This document shows positions 35,006 through 44,353 of a DNA stretch of 50,122 bases, piece after piece. The stretch spans positions 1 through 50,122 of the forward strand of contig PLSR01000019.1 of NCBI GenBank assembly GCA_003164215.1. Direction: 5' to 3'. Below the pieces are notes generated by a model. The model saw nothing but the letters and a program-made list of their open reading frames with translations. It had not been told where the DNA came from and made no database searches. The translations under genes were made by a program, and so were the position numbers. Origin of the DNA: Candidatus Kaiserbacteria bacterium. GTDB lineage: Bacteria; Patescibacteriota; Minisyncoccia; Phycocordibacterales; UBA2100. The first letter of the stretch is position 1. Each line of letters starts with the position of its first letter.

Positions 35006-35353
35006 TTATTGGTGCTGTGCACCATACTCCCGAACGCGGGCGATGTCATCTTTGATCGTCTCGCTCGCCTCAGCATCGTCTTTAAATTTCACTTTTTCGC
35101 GGATCTTCTCTCCGATCTCCACAGTGATCGTTTTGCCGTACAGGTCTCCCGCAAAATCAAAGAGATGTGCCTCAAGTATGCCCCGTGATGGATCGGCATA
35201 GAGCGCGGCAGTATAGGAATCATTATCCACGAGCACGCGGCCTACATAAATACCCGATAATGCTGCATTATCAAGCTGAATATTCGCGGTGGGATATCCG
35301 AGCACCGTCCCGCGCTTTTTTCCGACCTCAACGACTCCGGTCACCGTTTGCAT
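35006..35353 (-). CDS. Stand-alone riboflavin kinase domain
   Basis: VTGVVEVGKKRGTVLGYPTANIQLDNAALSGIYVGRVLV...EAHLFDFAGDLYGKTITVEI; no N-terminal adenylyltransferase domain. Confidence 0.88.
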   Translation of the reverse strand: MQTVTGVVEVGKKRGTVLGYPTANIQLDNAALSGIYVGRVLVDNDSYTAALYADPSRGILEAHLFDFAGDLYGKTITVEIGEKIREKVKFKDDAEASETIKDDIARVREYGAQHQ

Positions 35354-35465
35354 TGCCACATTGTAGCGACAAATGAAGTCGGACACCATTTCACGTAATT
35401 CCCGAGCGCATGGGCACCATGCGCAGCCCATGTAGTCTGTTGTTCGAGGGCGGCCCTTGTATTCC

Positions 35466-36482
35466 CTACGGTAAGTCCGACTTACTTTTGATCTTCTGAG
35501 AATCGATGAGATCGCGCATGTGGTCTTCCGCGCGGACCGCCGCCGCACGAATTTTTTCTGCATCCTGGGTCAGGCTTTGAATAGCATCGTCCGGATATAT
35601 CATCAGATATGGAATGCCACTTTCTTTCAAAAGGTGCCGACCCTGTGCGTAGTTCTCTTCTTTTGCAAGCCATCCTTTTCTATATTCGGTCGGTAAATAT
35701 ACGGACGACAGTGCATAATCTGCGGCTTGAGCCGAAAATGGAACTTTCGCTGATTTTGGATGGTTAGCTAGAACGAGAATGTGCGTCGGTTTGTAACGAT
35801 TGACGACTTCTTGCACAGGAAAATAAGCACCCGCACTTGCATCTCCGTATCGAACGTTATCGATGATAACCGGCTTCGTGTAGAGCGGGCCTGCTACAGA
35901 TGATGCCTCGATCTTGTCGATGATCGGTTCCTGCTTTCCATCCAACAATACTCCTTTGCCGGTTTCGTATTCCGTGGCAGCGATCAGAAAGTCCGGCTTG
36001 GCGCGCTTGATGCGTTCCGTATCAAGTTTTTTATGGCCTGCCTCGCCTCGATAGATCTGACTCAAGTATTCAACATCCATTCCGTAGCCATCGAGGATGC
36101 GCTTCTTCCGTATGAAGTCCGCTGTCGTGCATTCCTCCGAAAAGATCGTGGTGCCAAGCCGAGGGTTACCCGCTAATAACCAGCCTCCAATGTGGGCTCC
36201 GGTAGAGCCTCCGATCACCACTTTTATACCGTTGGTGAGCCCGGCATCATCTATTGCAGTGACTTCAGCGCCGCCCGACACGCCGCGAATTCCACCGGGT
36301 AAAATAAAAAGTGCGACCCGCGTGTCGGGGTCTTCTTTCCCTTGGTCGACGTATTCTGCCTGATGGATCAACGCTTGAATGACTTTCGGGTCACCTTCAA
36401 TTTCAATGTTTCCGTCCCGTTCAGGAATATACACATCTTCTCGCGCTGCTCGTGACATACCCTTTCCTAGTCGCTCGATCAT
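35466..36482 (-). CDS. Patatin-like phospholipase family protein
   Basis: FILPGGIRGVSGGAEVTAIDDAGLTNGIKVVIGGSTGAHIGGWLLAG (GxSxG context). Confidence 0.7.
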   Translation of the reverse strand: MIERLGKGMSRAAREDVYIPERDGNIEIEGDPKVIQALIHQAEYVDQGKEDPDTRVALFILPGGIRGVSGGAEVTAIDDAGLTNGIKVVIGGSTGAHIGGWLLAGNPRLGTTIFSEECTTADFIRKKRILDGYGMDVEYLSQIYRGEAGHKKLDTERIKRAKPDFLIAATEYETGKGVLLDGKQEPIIDKIEASSVAGPLYTKPVIIDNVRYGDASAGAYFPVQEVVNRYKPTHILVLANHPKSAKVPFSAQAADYALSSVYLPTEYRKGWLAKEENYAQGRHLLKESGIPYLMIYPDDAIQSLTQDAEKIRAAAVRAEDHMRDLIDSQKIKSKSDLP

Positions 36483-36550
36483 GGCTGGGATTATATCAGT
36501 ATTTCAAAAACCGGTGTCCTTAAGAGATGGGCCGACCAATAGACCGGACG

Positions 36551-37585
36551 ATGTATAATTCCTTGAATATGACACTTCGTCGCGGGGTCTCGCTCGGAAT
36601 CGCACTTGTTGCGCTCGTTGCATATGGATTCATGCGGGCGCCTGCGGCGCCCGCTATTACTGCCGTTCTCACACCACAGGTGTCGGGCAATGTGTCGCTC
36701 ATCATTGAGCCAGATGCTGGGGTCGCCCCAATACTTTCATATATCACTAACGCATCAACCTCCGTCGACCTCGTTATGTACGAACTCGAGGATACGAACG
36801 TCGAGCAGGCGCTCGCCAGTGATGCTGCGCGAGGTATTGCAGTACGTGTACTTTTGAACGAGGGTTATTACGGTAAGAAAGAAAATACTACCAATGATGC
36901 TGCATACCAATATCTAACCGCACATGACGTCTCCGTGCATTGGACGCCCGCCTATTTCGCACTCACGCATCAAAAGACGCTTATCATTGATGACAATACA
37001 GCGATCATCATGACGATGAATCTCACACCTCAATATTACGCTTCGAGCCGCGAGTTCAATATCGTGGATACCGATGCGAATGATATCTCGGCGATCGAAT
37101 CAACTTTCACCGATGATTGGAACGATGAGAATGTCGCTGCACAAAACGGTAACGACCTCATCTGGAGTCCCGGTTCAGAGAACGCCCTTCTTGCAATTAT
37201 CAACGGCGCGCATTCATCGCTCGACATCTACAACGAAGAAATGGCTGACGCGAAGGTCACGTCGGCGCTCGAGGCGGCCGCACAACGCGGCGTCGTTGTA
37301 CGAGTTGACATGACCTACGCGAGCGAATGGAAATCTACGTTCTCTGCGCTCACGCAAACCGGGGCGCAGGTGCGCACCTATGCCGCGAATGCTCCTTTGT
37401 ATATCCATGCAAAGATGATCATCGCCGATAATGCGCGCGCATTCGTCGGGAGCGAGAACTTCTCGTCCGGTTCGCTTCAAAATAATCGCGAGCTCGGCAT
37501 CATTACTTCTGATCAGACGACGGTCGGCTCCATCGAACAAACGTTTGAAAAAGATTGGACAGGGGCGAGCATCTTCACACCTTAA
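36551..37585 (+). CDS. Phospholipase D-like protein
   Basis: Two HxK motifs: LTHQKTLIIDDNTAIIMTMNL and YIHAKMIIADNARAFVGSENFSSGS. Confidence 0.9.
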   Translation: MYNSLNMTLRRGVSLGIALVALVAYGFMRAPAAPAITAVLTPQVSGNVSLIIEPDAGVAPILSYITNASTSVDLVMYELEDTNVEQALASDAARGIAVRVLLNEGYYGKKENTTNDAAYQYLTAHDVSVHWTPAYFALTHQKTLIIDDNTAIIMTMNLTPQYYASSREFNIVDTDANDISAIESTFTDDWNDENVAAQNGNDLIWSPGSENALLAIINGAHSSLDIYNEEMADAKVTSALEAAAQRGVVVRVDMTYASEWKSTFSALTQTGAQVRTYAANAPLYIHAKMIIADNARAFVGSENFSSGSLQNNRELGIITSDQTTVGSIEQTFEKDWTGASIFTP

Positions 37586-38280
37586 TTCCCTCCCGTTTCG
37601 ATCCCTTCGATCAACCCGTCCGAAAGACGGATCACGCGATCAACATATTGCTTATCGTCCGGTTCGTGCGTCACCATGATGATGGTCTGGCCGAACTCTG
37701 TCTTGAGCTTGGTGAAAAGATCGAGGACGATCTTCGCAGAAGCGGTATCAAGATTCGCGGTCGGCTCGTCGGCAAAAACGATCTTCGGGCTATTGATGAG
37801 GGCGCGGGCGATCGCGACGCGCTGTTGTTCACCGCCGGAAAGTTCGTTGGGATAATGTTCGAGTCGCTCGCCGAGCCCGACGATGTTCAGAAGTTCCGCT
37901 GCACGTTTTTTATATTGTGCGGAGTCCGTTCCCAGCGCCATCGCCGGCAAGAAAACGTTCTCGAGTGCATTGAGCTCAACAATGAGCGCGTACTCCTGAA
38001 AGATGAAGCCAAGATGGTCGAGCCGAAAAAGCGTCTTGTGCGAATCAGAAAGCGTGGCGGTGTCCAGTCCGTCGATGTGAACGGTACCGGAAGTCGGCGT
38101 ATCAATGAGATTGAGCTGGTGCAAGAGCGTTGATTTGCCGGAGCCACTTCTGCCCATGATGGCGACGAACTCCCCGCGTGCGACTTCAAAGGTGACGCCA
38201 CGCAAAGCCAGTGTCGGAATATCGCCCGGGTAGGTCTTTGCGAGATCCACAACTCCTATGATCGGTGCTGTTTTATCCAT
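37582..38280 (-). CDS. ABC transporter ATP-binding protein (MacB/LolD type)
   Basis: VAIMGRSGSGKSTLLHQLNLIDTPTSGTV; LSGGEQQRVAIARALINSPKIVFADEPTANLD. Confidence 0.96.
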   Translation of the reverse strand: MDKTAPIIGVVDLAKTYPGDIPTLALRGVTFEVARGEFVAIMGRSGSGKSTLLHQLNLIDTPTSGTVHIDGLDTATLSDSHKTLFRLDHLGFIFQEYALIVELNALENVFLPAMALGTDSAQYKKRAAELLNIVGLGERLEHYPNELSGGEQQRVAIARALINSPKIVFADEPTANLDTASAKIVLDLFTKLKTEFGQTIIMVTHEPDDKQYVDRVIRLSDGLIEGIETGGN

Positions 38281-38284
38281 ATAA

Positions 38285-39508
38285 TTAGCCCCAAATTGCT
38301 TTGAGGATATCTTCGCGCGCGACGATGCGCGCAGGAATGATCCCGGCGAAGAATCCCGCGATGAAGAACGCGGCAACACTTTCCGCGGCAAGATTGAAAC
38401 TGAATGTGAGCAACAGCGGGCCGAACGGCAGCTCGATGGGGTACGCGTGAAGCAGGGGTTCGACAATGAGAAATACGATCATGAGGCCGAGCGCAACGCC
38501 GCAGAGCACATAAAAGAGCGCCTGAAGCACGTACGAATACACAATGATATTCTCCTTGATGCCGATCGCCTTCAAGATACCGATCTGTCGCCGCTTCGCC
38601 ACCGCGTTGATGTAGATCATGACGAAGAGCGTGACGGTCGCGACCAAAACGGAGATCGCGCTCACGATCGCCGCGATGAGTGTGAACGCGTCGAGGACCG
38701 ATTGAATAACGGCGAGAAGTTCAGTGTACATTTGTACTTTCAAATTCGGCGCGAGCGATTGGATGCGCGCTTTGTAGTACGAAAGCGGATGAGTTGACGA
38801 ATCGACCTTCACAAGAATCTCCGACGCCTGGTCGGAAGCTGAGAGCACCGACTCGGCTTCGTGCGACGTGACATACGTATTCGAGAGCGCCGTGCCGAAG
38901 GTGATGCTGATGATGCCCTTCACGGTATATTGCCTCTCTACCCCGTTGCCGTAGACCATGTTCACCTTGTCGCCGACCTTAGCGCCGCCCAGGTCGCTCG
39001 GCACCGGGAGTCCATACCCGCCCGCGAGCGCAGCGGGAAGCAATACTTGATCGGTGTCGGAATCATCGAGAAATTGCCCTGCGACGAGATATTGTTTGAG
39101 CGAAAGTGCGTCATCGACTTGTGTCGGATCAATGCCGATGATCTGCGCCGACACCGTCTTGTAGACACCGTCCTTATTCTTGTCATAGGCGATCGATCCG
39201 GCAGTAAGATAGATGCGCGTTGTGCCAAGAACGCCGGGGATCGTCCGTATTTGCGCCTGCAGTTGCGCTTCGTTCTCGATGAACTCCTTCGGTACCGGTG
39301 ATTGTTGCGGAGTGACGACGATGTCGGAGGTCGATGTATTGGTAAGAAGCCCGGTGATCGTATCAAGCAGTCCCGAGAACACCCCCGGGATGAACATCAT
39401 ATTGAAGAATGAGAGGGAGAGAATGATGAGCATCAGCGCGAGCGTCCCTTTGCGCCCGCGCACGATCGACTTGTAGGCGATGAAGCATGCGGTCTGTATG
39501 GTATTCAT
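38285..39508 (-). CDS. ABC transporter permease (FtsX/MacB type)
   Basis: MacB periplasmic region plus C-terminal FtsX-like TM segments; next to the ATPase. Confidence 0.92.
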   Translation of the reverse strand: MNTIQTACFIAYKSIVRGRKGTLALMLIILSLSFFNMMFIPGVFSGLLDTITGLLTNTSTSDIVVTPQQSPVPKEFIENEAQLQAQIRTIPGVLGTTRIYLTAGSIAYDKNKDGVYKTVSAQIIGIDPTQVDDALSLKQYLVAGQFLDDSDTDQVLLPAALAGGYGLPVPSDLGGAKVGDKVNMVYGNGVERQYTVKGIISITFGTALSNTYVTSHEAESVLSASDQASEILVKVDSSTHPLSYYKARIQSLAPNLKVQMYTELLAVIQSVLDAFTLIAAIVSAISVLVATVTLFVMIYINAVAKRRQIGILKAIGIKENIIVYSYVLQALFYVLCGVALGLMIVFLIVEPLLHAYPIELPFGPLLLTFSFNLAAESVAAFFIAGFFAGIIPARIVAREDILKAIWG

Positions 39509-39523
39509 GCGCTCTTAAAAGCC

Positions 39524-41062
39524 TCAATTGCTCCCGGTCACTATTTGCTCGCCCTGCGAGAGACCGTCGGTGATCTCGACATTTCCGTTTTGATCTTTGA
39601 GACCGGTCGTGACCGGGACCGTCGTCATCGTACCGTTTTGATACACCTGCACGGATGTGCTCGCGCCATTTTGAGAAAGTGCGCTTGCCGGGACGATCAA
39701 GGTGCTCGTCGCGAATCCGGTATCGATCCAGACGTTCGCGGTCATGCCGGGTTTAACCCCTTGATATTGCTGGCTGAAAAGGAGCGTCGTTTGATAGTAG
39801 ATCGCCCCGCCGATCACGGTCTGTGCAGGGTCGATCTCGCTCACGGCGCCCATAAATTCCGTCCCGATTGGGAATGCATCAAGCTCGATCCGTGCCAACT
39901 GTCCCAGTGCAACGCCGACGATATTATCTTCAGAAACGTTGACTTTCACCTCCAAAACCCCCTGCGGCATGATCGAGACGACCGGAACATCCGGCGTGAT
40001 GACTTCGCCGACATTTCCGTTGGTCGCCGTAACGACACCATCCGAAGGCGCGATGATCTCAAGATCTTTGATCTGCGCCTCGATCACAGCGACGTTCGCC
40101 TGTGCCTGTGCAACGCCCGCTTGTGCGACCGCGATGTCGTTGCCCGTTGAACTTGCGCTGGTGAGCGTGAGCTGCGCTTGCGCTTGCGCGATCGCGGCCT
40201 TTTGTGAAGCGATCGTCTGCTCGAGCGCACGCACTTCGGTTATCGCCGCATTGGTCTCCGTCAAACCGGACGACGCGCTTGCACGGTACGCGGTCGCATT
40301 CACACTGGAAAGACCGGTACTGTCGGTGACTGCAGTCACCGCGGCACTAAGTAGCGATTGTATCGGCGCAAGATGTGCGTCTGCTTGCGCGAGCATCTGA
40401 TCAAGCGATGATGTGTTCAATGAGCTTTGCACGTCGGCGAGCTGTGATTGCCACACGGCAAGCTCGGTCCCCGCTTGAACGCGCTCGGCGACAGCGTTGC
40501 TTTCAACCTGCGAATCGCTGGTGGTAAAGGTAAGCTGCGGCGTGGCGGTCTGTGCATTGGAGAACAGCAGCGCGAGCTGGCTCGTGACCGCATCATTCGC
40601 TTTTGCATAGGCATCCGCAAGCGTAGTCGGGACGGTCGCGTATGAATTCTGAAGTCCTTGTTGCGCGGTCGTGAGCGCGGCATTCGATACGGCGATCGTC
40701 TGCGGCGTCGCGCCCGATTCAAGTTTTTGCAACGTTGCGGTCGCTCCCGCGACCGCCGCTTTCGCCTGGGCAAGCTGTGCATCGAGAATACTCGTATCCT
40801 GCTGCGCCAGTACTTCACCCGCGGACACCTGTTGATTGACCGAGACATTCAAGGCGGTCATGGTGCCGCTCGTTTGGAAATGCAGATCGGTCGTCGTCGG
40901 TGATTGCACGTTGCCGCTTGCGAGAACTTCCTGCGTGATACTGCTCTGTGTCACCGTCGCGAGCTGATACTTCGGCTTGCTCGCGGCGCGATAGTACAGC
41001 GCTCCGCCGATCCCGGCGAGAATGACGATTCCTACAAAGACAACGATGGTTCGTGTACGCAT
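39524..41062 (-). CDS. HlyD/RND-type periplasmic adaptor (membrane fusion) protein
   Basis: VTQSSITQEVLASGNVQSPTTTDLHFQTSGTMTALNVSVNQQVSAGEVLAQQD. Confidence 0.92.
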   Translation of the reverse strand: MRTRTIVVFVGIVILAGIGGALYYRAASKPKYQLATVTQSSITQEVLASGNVQSPTTTDLHFQTSGTMTALNVSVNQQVSAGEVLAQQDTSILDAQLAQAKAAVAGATATLQKLESGATPQTIAVSNAALTTAQQGLQNSYATVPTTLADAYAKANDAVTSQLALLFSNAQTATPQLTFTTSDSQVESNAVAERVQAGTELAVWQSQLADVQSSLNTSSLDQMLAQADAHLAPIQSLLSAAVTAVTDSTGLSSVNATAYRASASSGLTETNAAITEVRALEQTIASQKAAIAQAQAQLTLTSASSTGNDIAVAQAGVAQAQANVAVIEAQIKDLEIIAPSDGVVTATNGNVGEVITPDVPVVSIMPQGVLEVKVNVSEDNIVGVALGQLARIELDAFPIGTEFMGAVSEIDPAQTVIGGAIYYQTTLLFSQQYQGVKPGMTANVWIDTGFATSTLIVPASALSQNGASTSVQVYQNGTMTTVPVTTGLKDQNGNVEITDGLSQGEQIVTGSN

Positions 41063-41168
41063 GTTTGTGCCCGAATTAACTAACGGGCTGTTTCGTCAAT
41101 AATCGTAGCATGAAAAAACGGCGGGATTTCATCGCTGACAGATCCACCTGGTGTCGCTCATTATTTTG

Positions 41169-41302
41169 CGGGAGCTTGCGGGTACGCAACTCCACTTGGG
41201 TTTTCTAGCACGGAGTACCGTGAAGAAAATCTCGGCGGGAGCTTGCGGGTACGCAACTCCACTTGGATTTTTATAGTCGCTAGCACTCCTTAAAAATCTC
41301 GG
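41169..41302. repeat. Tandem pair of 67-bp two-hairpin units at the 3' end of tRNA-Ser
   Basis: Both units contain CGGGAGCTTGCGGGTACGCAACTCCACTTGG and end in AAAATCTCGG; unit 1 41169-41235, unit 2 41236-41302. Confidence 0.9.
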
Positions 41303-41387
41303 CGGATGGGGTGAGATTCGAACTCACGACACCTTGCGGTGTGACGGTTTTCAAGACCGTTGCCTTAGACCACTCGGCCACCCATCC
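41303..41387 (-). tRNA. tRNA-Ser (TGA)
   Basis: Class II tRNA; anticodon loop CTTGAAA; GAGTTCGAATCTC. Confidence 0.92.
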
Positions 41388-41452
41388 GGAACCCCTTTTG
41401 TACCATGGCGCGGCACTTTACGCACATGAGTAATGATACAATTATCGCATCT

Positions 41453-41923
41453 ATGCCGCAGTCACACGTGATTCTTCGTTGGAGCGCATTCGAGCACGAG
41501 CATATCGAACGCGGCAGCGATTGGTTTTTGGGATTGGGCATCGTCGCCGTCTCCATCGGGATCGTGAGCATCATATTCCACGATGTGCTCTTCGCGGTCC
41601 TCATCCTCGTAGCCGCGGTGACGATCGCGATCCTTGCGGTGCATCCGCCTGAACTCTCGGAATTCGAGATCTCGGAACGTGGCGTCAGGGTCGCGGGGCG
41701 TCTCCACCGTTACGAAGAGATCATTTCATTCTGGGTCGAAGACGAGAATGGTGATCGTCCGACACTGCTCATCGACACCGTGAAGTTCATGCATCCCAAC
41801 ATCATCATTCCGATCGATCATATCGATCCGCACGAAGTGCGTGCCTACCTTCGGGAACATGCCGAGGAAACGCCGATGAAGGAACCGATGGCGCACAAAA
41901 TACTGGAATTCTTCGGGCTATAG
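41453..41923 (+). CDS. Hypothetical membrane protein
   Basis: Two TM segments; ORF 41405..41923. Confidence 0.6.
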   Translation: MPQSHVILRWSAFEHEHIERGSDWFLGLGIVAVSIGIVSIIFHDVLFAVLILVAAVTIAILAVHPPELSEFEISERGVRVAGRLHRYEEIISFWVEDENGDRPTLLIDTVKFMHPNIIIPIDHIDPHEVRAYLREHAEETPMKEPMAHKILEFFGL

Positions 41924-41977
41924 TATGCACAAGCATGTGCCATTTTTACTCACCGAGGCCTAACAAGATATTAGTCG

Positions 41978-44056
41978 TTAGTCCGAAGCGGATGATGTAG
42001 TAATCGTACTAGTACTTGTCACGCCACTGACTGTGATCGGGGCGATCGCTTGCATTGTTGTACCGGTCGTCGACTGACATGTCAGTACCGCCGTCATCGG
42101 GGTTGTAAGCACGGGCGTTTGTACGACCCCATTGATACTCAAATTATTCGCATTCGCGGACGTGAACGCGTCGTTGTCCGGACTTGAGATGACGCAGGAT
42201 TGCATGCCGGTCGTCACCCATCCAACGGTCGACGACGCGCCGACGGCGATCGAGTTCGGATTGGCGATGATGACGATCGACGGCTGTGTGACCTGCACCG
42301 CGCACTGTGCACTTGCGGTCTGGCTTTGATTTGTGCAGGTCAATGCGTAATTAATCGAGGTGGCTCCGGAGGCGGGTGTTGTTACCGTCGCTGTTGCAGA
42401 ACCCGAGAGCTGATTGCTCGTACTAAACCCGGTACCCGATGAACCTGTCGCATTCCCGCACGAGTATGAGATCGATATCGACATGCCGACATTGGCCGTC
42501 TGTGGCTGACATGAGAGGGTCGCGGTCGGTGTGTTCGCGGTATTGGTTTGGCATGACCACGTAGTCGGACATCCATTCGACTGACGCTGTTGTTGCCATG
42601 TACCGACGTTGCATGACGAAGCGGCCGGTTGTTGCTGTGGTTGCGGACATGCGTTGCCATCAGAGCCGGTTCCGTAGGGAGCGTTGTTCGTGTTTTGCTG
42701 TTGTGCAGCTTGTTGCATCTGTTGCATCGCCATTCCGCGCGCCAGTCCCTGTGCGAGACCAGTGAGGAACGAGGTGAGGCCGGAGCCGAGACCATTTTGG
42801 GCAGGCGCAGCTGGCGTTTTTTGTTCCGGTGCGGCCGGCGCTGCCTGGTTTGGCGAGCAGGTGCCGCCTATGTTTGAGTAACCGGCATTACACGTGACAC
42901 ACTGGTTACCATTGGCCGTTTGGCAATTTGGCGGAGCGAAAGTGTTTGGAGGAGCTGCAGGGGTATTTGGCGAACAAGTGCCGCCTATGTTTGAGTAGCC
43001 GGAATCGCAGGTGGTACACGTACCGCTCGTGGAATTAGCACAATTTGGCGGTTGAGCTGCATCCGGACTTGCGGGACTTTGACCCGGTGTTTCAGGGGGA
43101 GGAGTCGGGTTACAGGAGCTACCCGATAGGCTGTACCCACCAGGACAAGTGCAGGTACCACCCGCTTCTAGATCACCGCAGGTAGGAGAAGGATTACCCG
43201 GAGTCAGATCGGGATTTGTAGAGATGGGTGATTCCAAATTTGAACAATTGCCAGTACTGCCGTCGGTGCACGTCGTTGGCGTTGGGGTATTCTCAAGTGC
43301 TTGGATCTGTTGCTGTGCCGTATCGATATTTGCCGTCCCACCCGTATTCACGGCACCAGTGCCATCTGTATTTTGCGCAGTCGCAGAAAGATCTGAGCTC
43401 AGTGCGGAAAGGTCACCGCCCTCACTTTTGAATTGGCTGATCTGATTCGGAATTGACGCCGCCGCAGAACCGGGAATGTTCTGGGCGACTGACGCGGTGA
43501 GGAGGCTTTTATCGTTCACACTACCCCCGGCCACACATTTCATTTGTGATGAGCACCCACCGGAACCTGGGGCACAAAACTGCACATAACCCGGCGGGGC
43601 TACTCCTCCTGGCCAGTTATTCCCTACATTAGGAGTCGACATCGTTTGTGTCCCTACAACTTCAACGGTGGGGCCTGTTGCACTCGCATTATCGGTCACC
43701 CTATATTGACATCCAGGTAAACATTGCTGATCGATCGTACCGGAGGACGATGTTGTTTTGTCGCTAGTGCACGGACATCCCTTTTCATTGGTCGTGCTCG
43801 TGTAATCGCAGGAAGGGGTCTTGCCTGCTCCCGAGTTACTTTGAGTAGCTGCCCCAGAATTATCTGTCATAGTAGTGAGACCAGGTTCCAGACGATCGTC
43901 GGTCGCCGCCGTCAGATCTGTCGGTGCATAGGCGAAACTGCCCGCCGAACGTGCATATTGTAGCGTTACGTAGATCGCTCCCAAGACCGCAATGAGTACG
44001 ATCGCCGCGAGAACCGAAGCTCCGCGTTTCTTCCTCCCGCCTACAGACGCATACAT
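41978..44056 (-). CDS. Large Cys-rich, low-complexity surface/secreted protein
   Basis: N-terminal TM (GASVLAAIVLIAVLGAIYVTLQY); repeated CxxCxxGYSNIGGTCSPN modules; Q/N/P-rich linkers. Confidence 0.7.
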   Translation of the reverse strand: MYASVGGRKKRGASVLAAIVLIAVLGAIYVTLQYARSAGSFAYAPTDLTAATDDRLEPGLTTMTDNSGAATQSNSGAGKTPSCDYTSTTNEKGCPCTSDKTTSSSGTIDQQCLPGCQYRVTDNASATGPTVEVVGTQTMSTPNVGNNWPGGVAPPGYVQFCAPGSGGCSSQMKCVAGGSVNDKSLLTASVAQNIPGSAAASIPNQISQFKSEGGDLSALSSDLSATAQNTDGTGAVNTGGTANIDTAQQQIQALENTPTPTTCTDGSTGNCSNLESPISTNPDLTPGNPSPTCGDLEAGGTCTCPGGYSLSGSSCNPTPPPETPGQSPASPDAAQPPNCANSTSGTCTTCDSGYSNIGGTCSPNTPAAPPNTFAPPNCQTANGNQCVTCNAGYSNIGGTCSPNQAAPAAPEQKTPAAPAQNGLGSGLTSFLTGLAQGLARGMAMQQMQQAAQQQNTNNAPYGTGSDGNACPQPQQQPAASSCNVGTWQQQRQSNGCPTTWSCQTNTANTPTATLSCQPQTANVGMSISISYSCGNATGSSGTGFSTSNQLSGSATATVTTPASGATSINYALTCTNQSQTASAQCAVQVTQPSIVIIANPNSIAVGASSTVGWVTTGMQSCVISSPDNDAFTSANANNLSINGVVQTPVLTTPMTAVLTCQSTTGTTMQAIAPITVSGVTSTSTITTSSASD

Positions 44057-44174
44057 GTCGCAATCATGGCGCCTAATGGCTTCATCTGCAATGGCATTTT
44101 GGGGGGTTTGTGGAAAAGAAATTAAAAGCAGGACTTCCACTTCCGATTTTGAAGACAACTCATGGTCACAGATA

Positions 44175-44258
44175 ATTTTCTACTGAAAATTTCGCCGGCC
44201 CCGGCTCGCACCGACGTGCTCCGCCGAGCACAAAACTGCGCTTACTCGTTTTGTGCTC
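44175..44258. repeat. tRNA-Arg(GCG) 3'-associated multi-hairpin element
   Basis: ATTTTC-TACT-GAAAAT 44175-44190; GTGCTC-CGCC-GAGCAC 44216-44231; GAGCACAAAA...TTTTGTGCTC 44226-44258. Confidence 0.8.
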
Positions 44259-44325
44259 CCGGCAGGAATCGAACCTACATCACGACCTCCGCAAGGTCGC
44301 GTCCTATCCGTTGAACGACGGGAGC
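44254..44325 (-). tRNA. tRNA-Arg (GCG)
   Basis: Acceptor GCTCCCG/CGGGAGC; anticodon stem CGACC/GGTCG with loop TTGCGGA. Confidence 0.9.
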
Positions 44326-44353
44326 ATTGAACAGCCGAACTATACCACGAACG

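Noticed and set aside
35354-35465. FMN riboswitch upstream of the riboflavin kinase/ribE/ribH cluster
   Set aside because: No match to the conserved RFN core was seen in the intergenic sequence.
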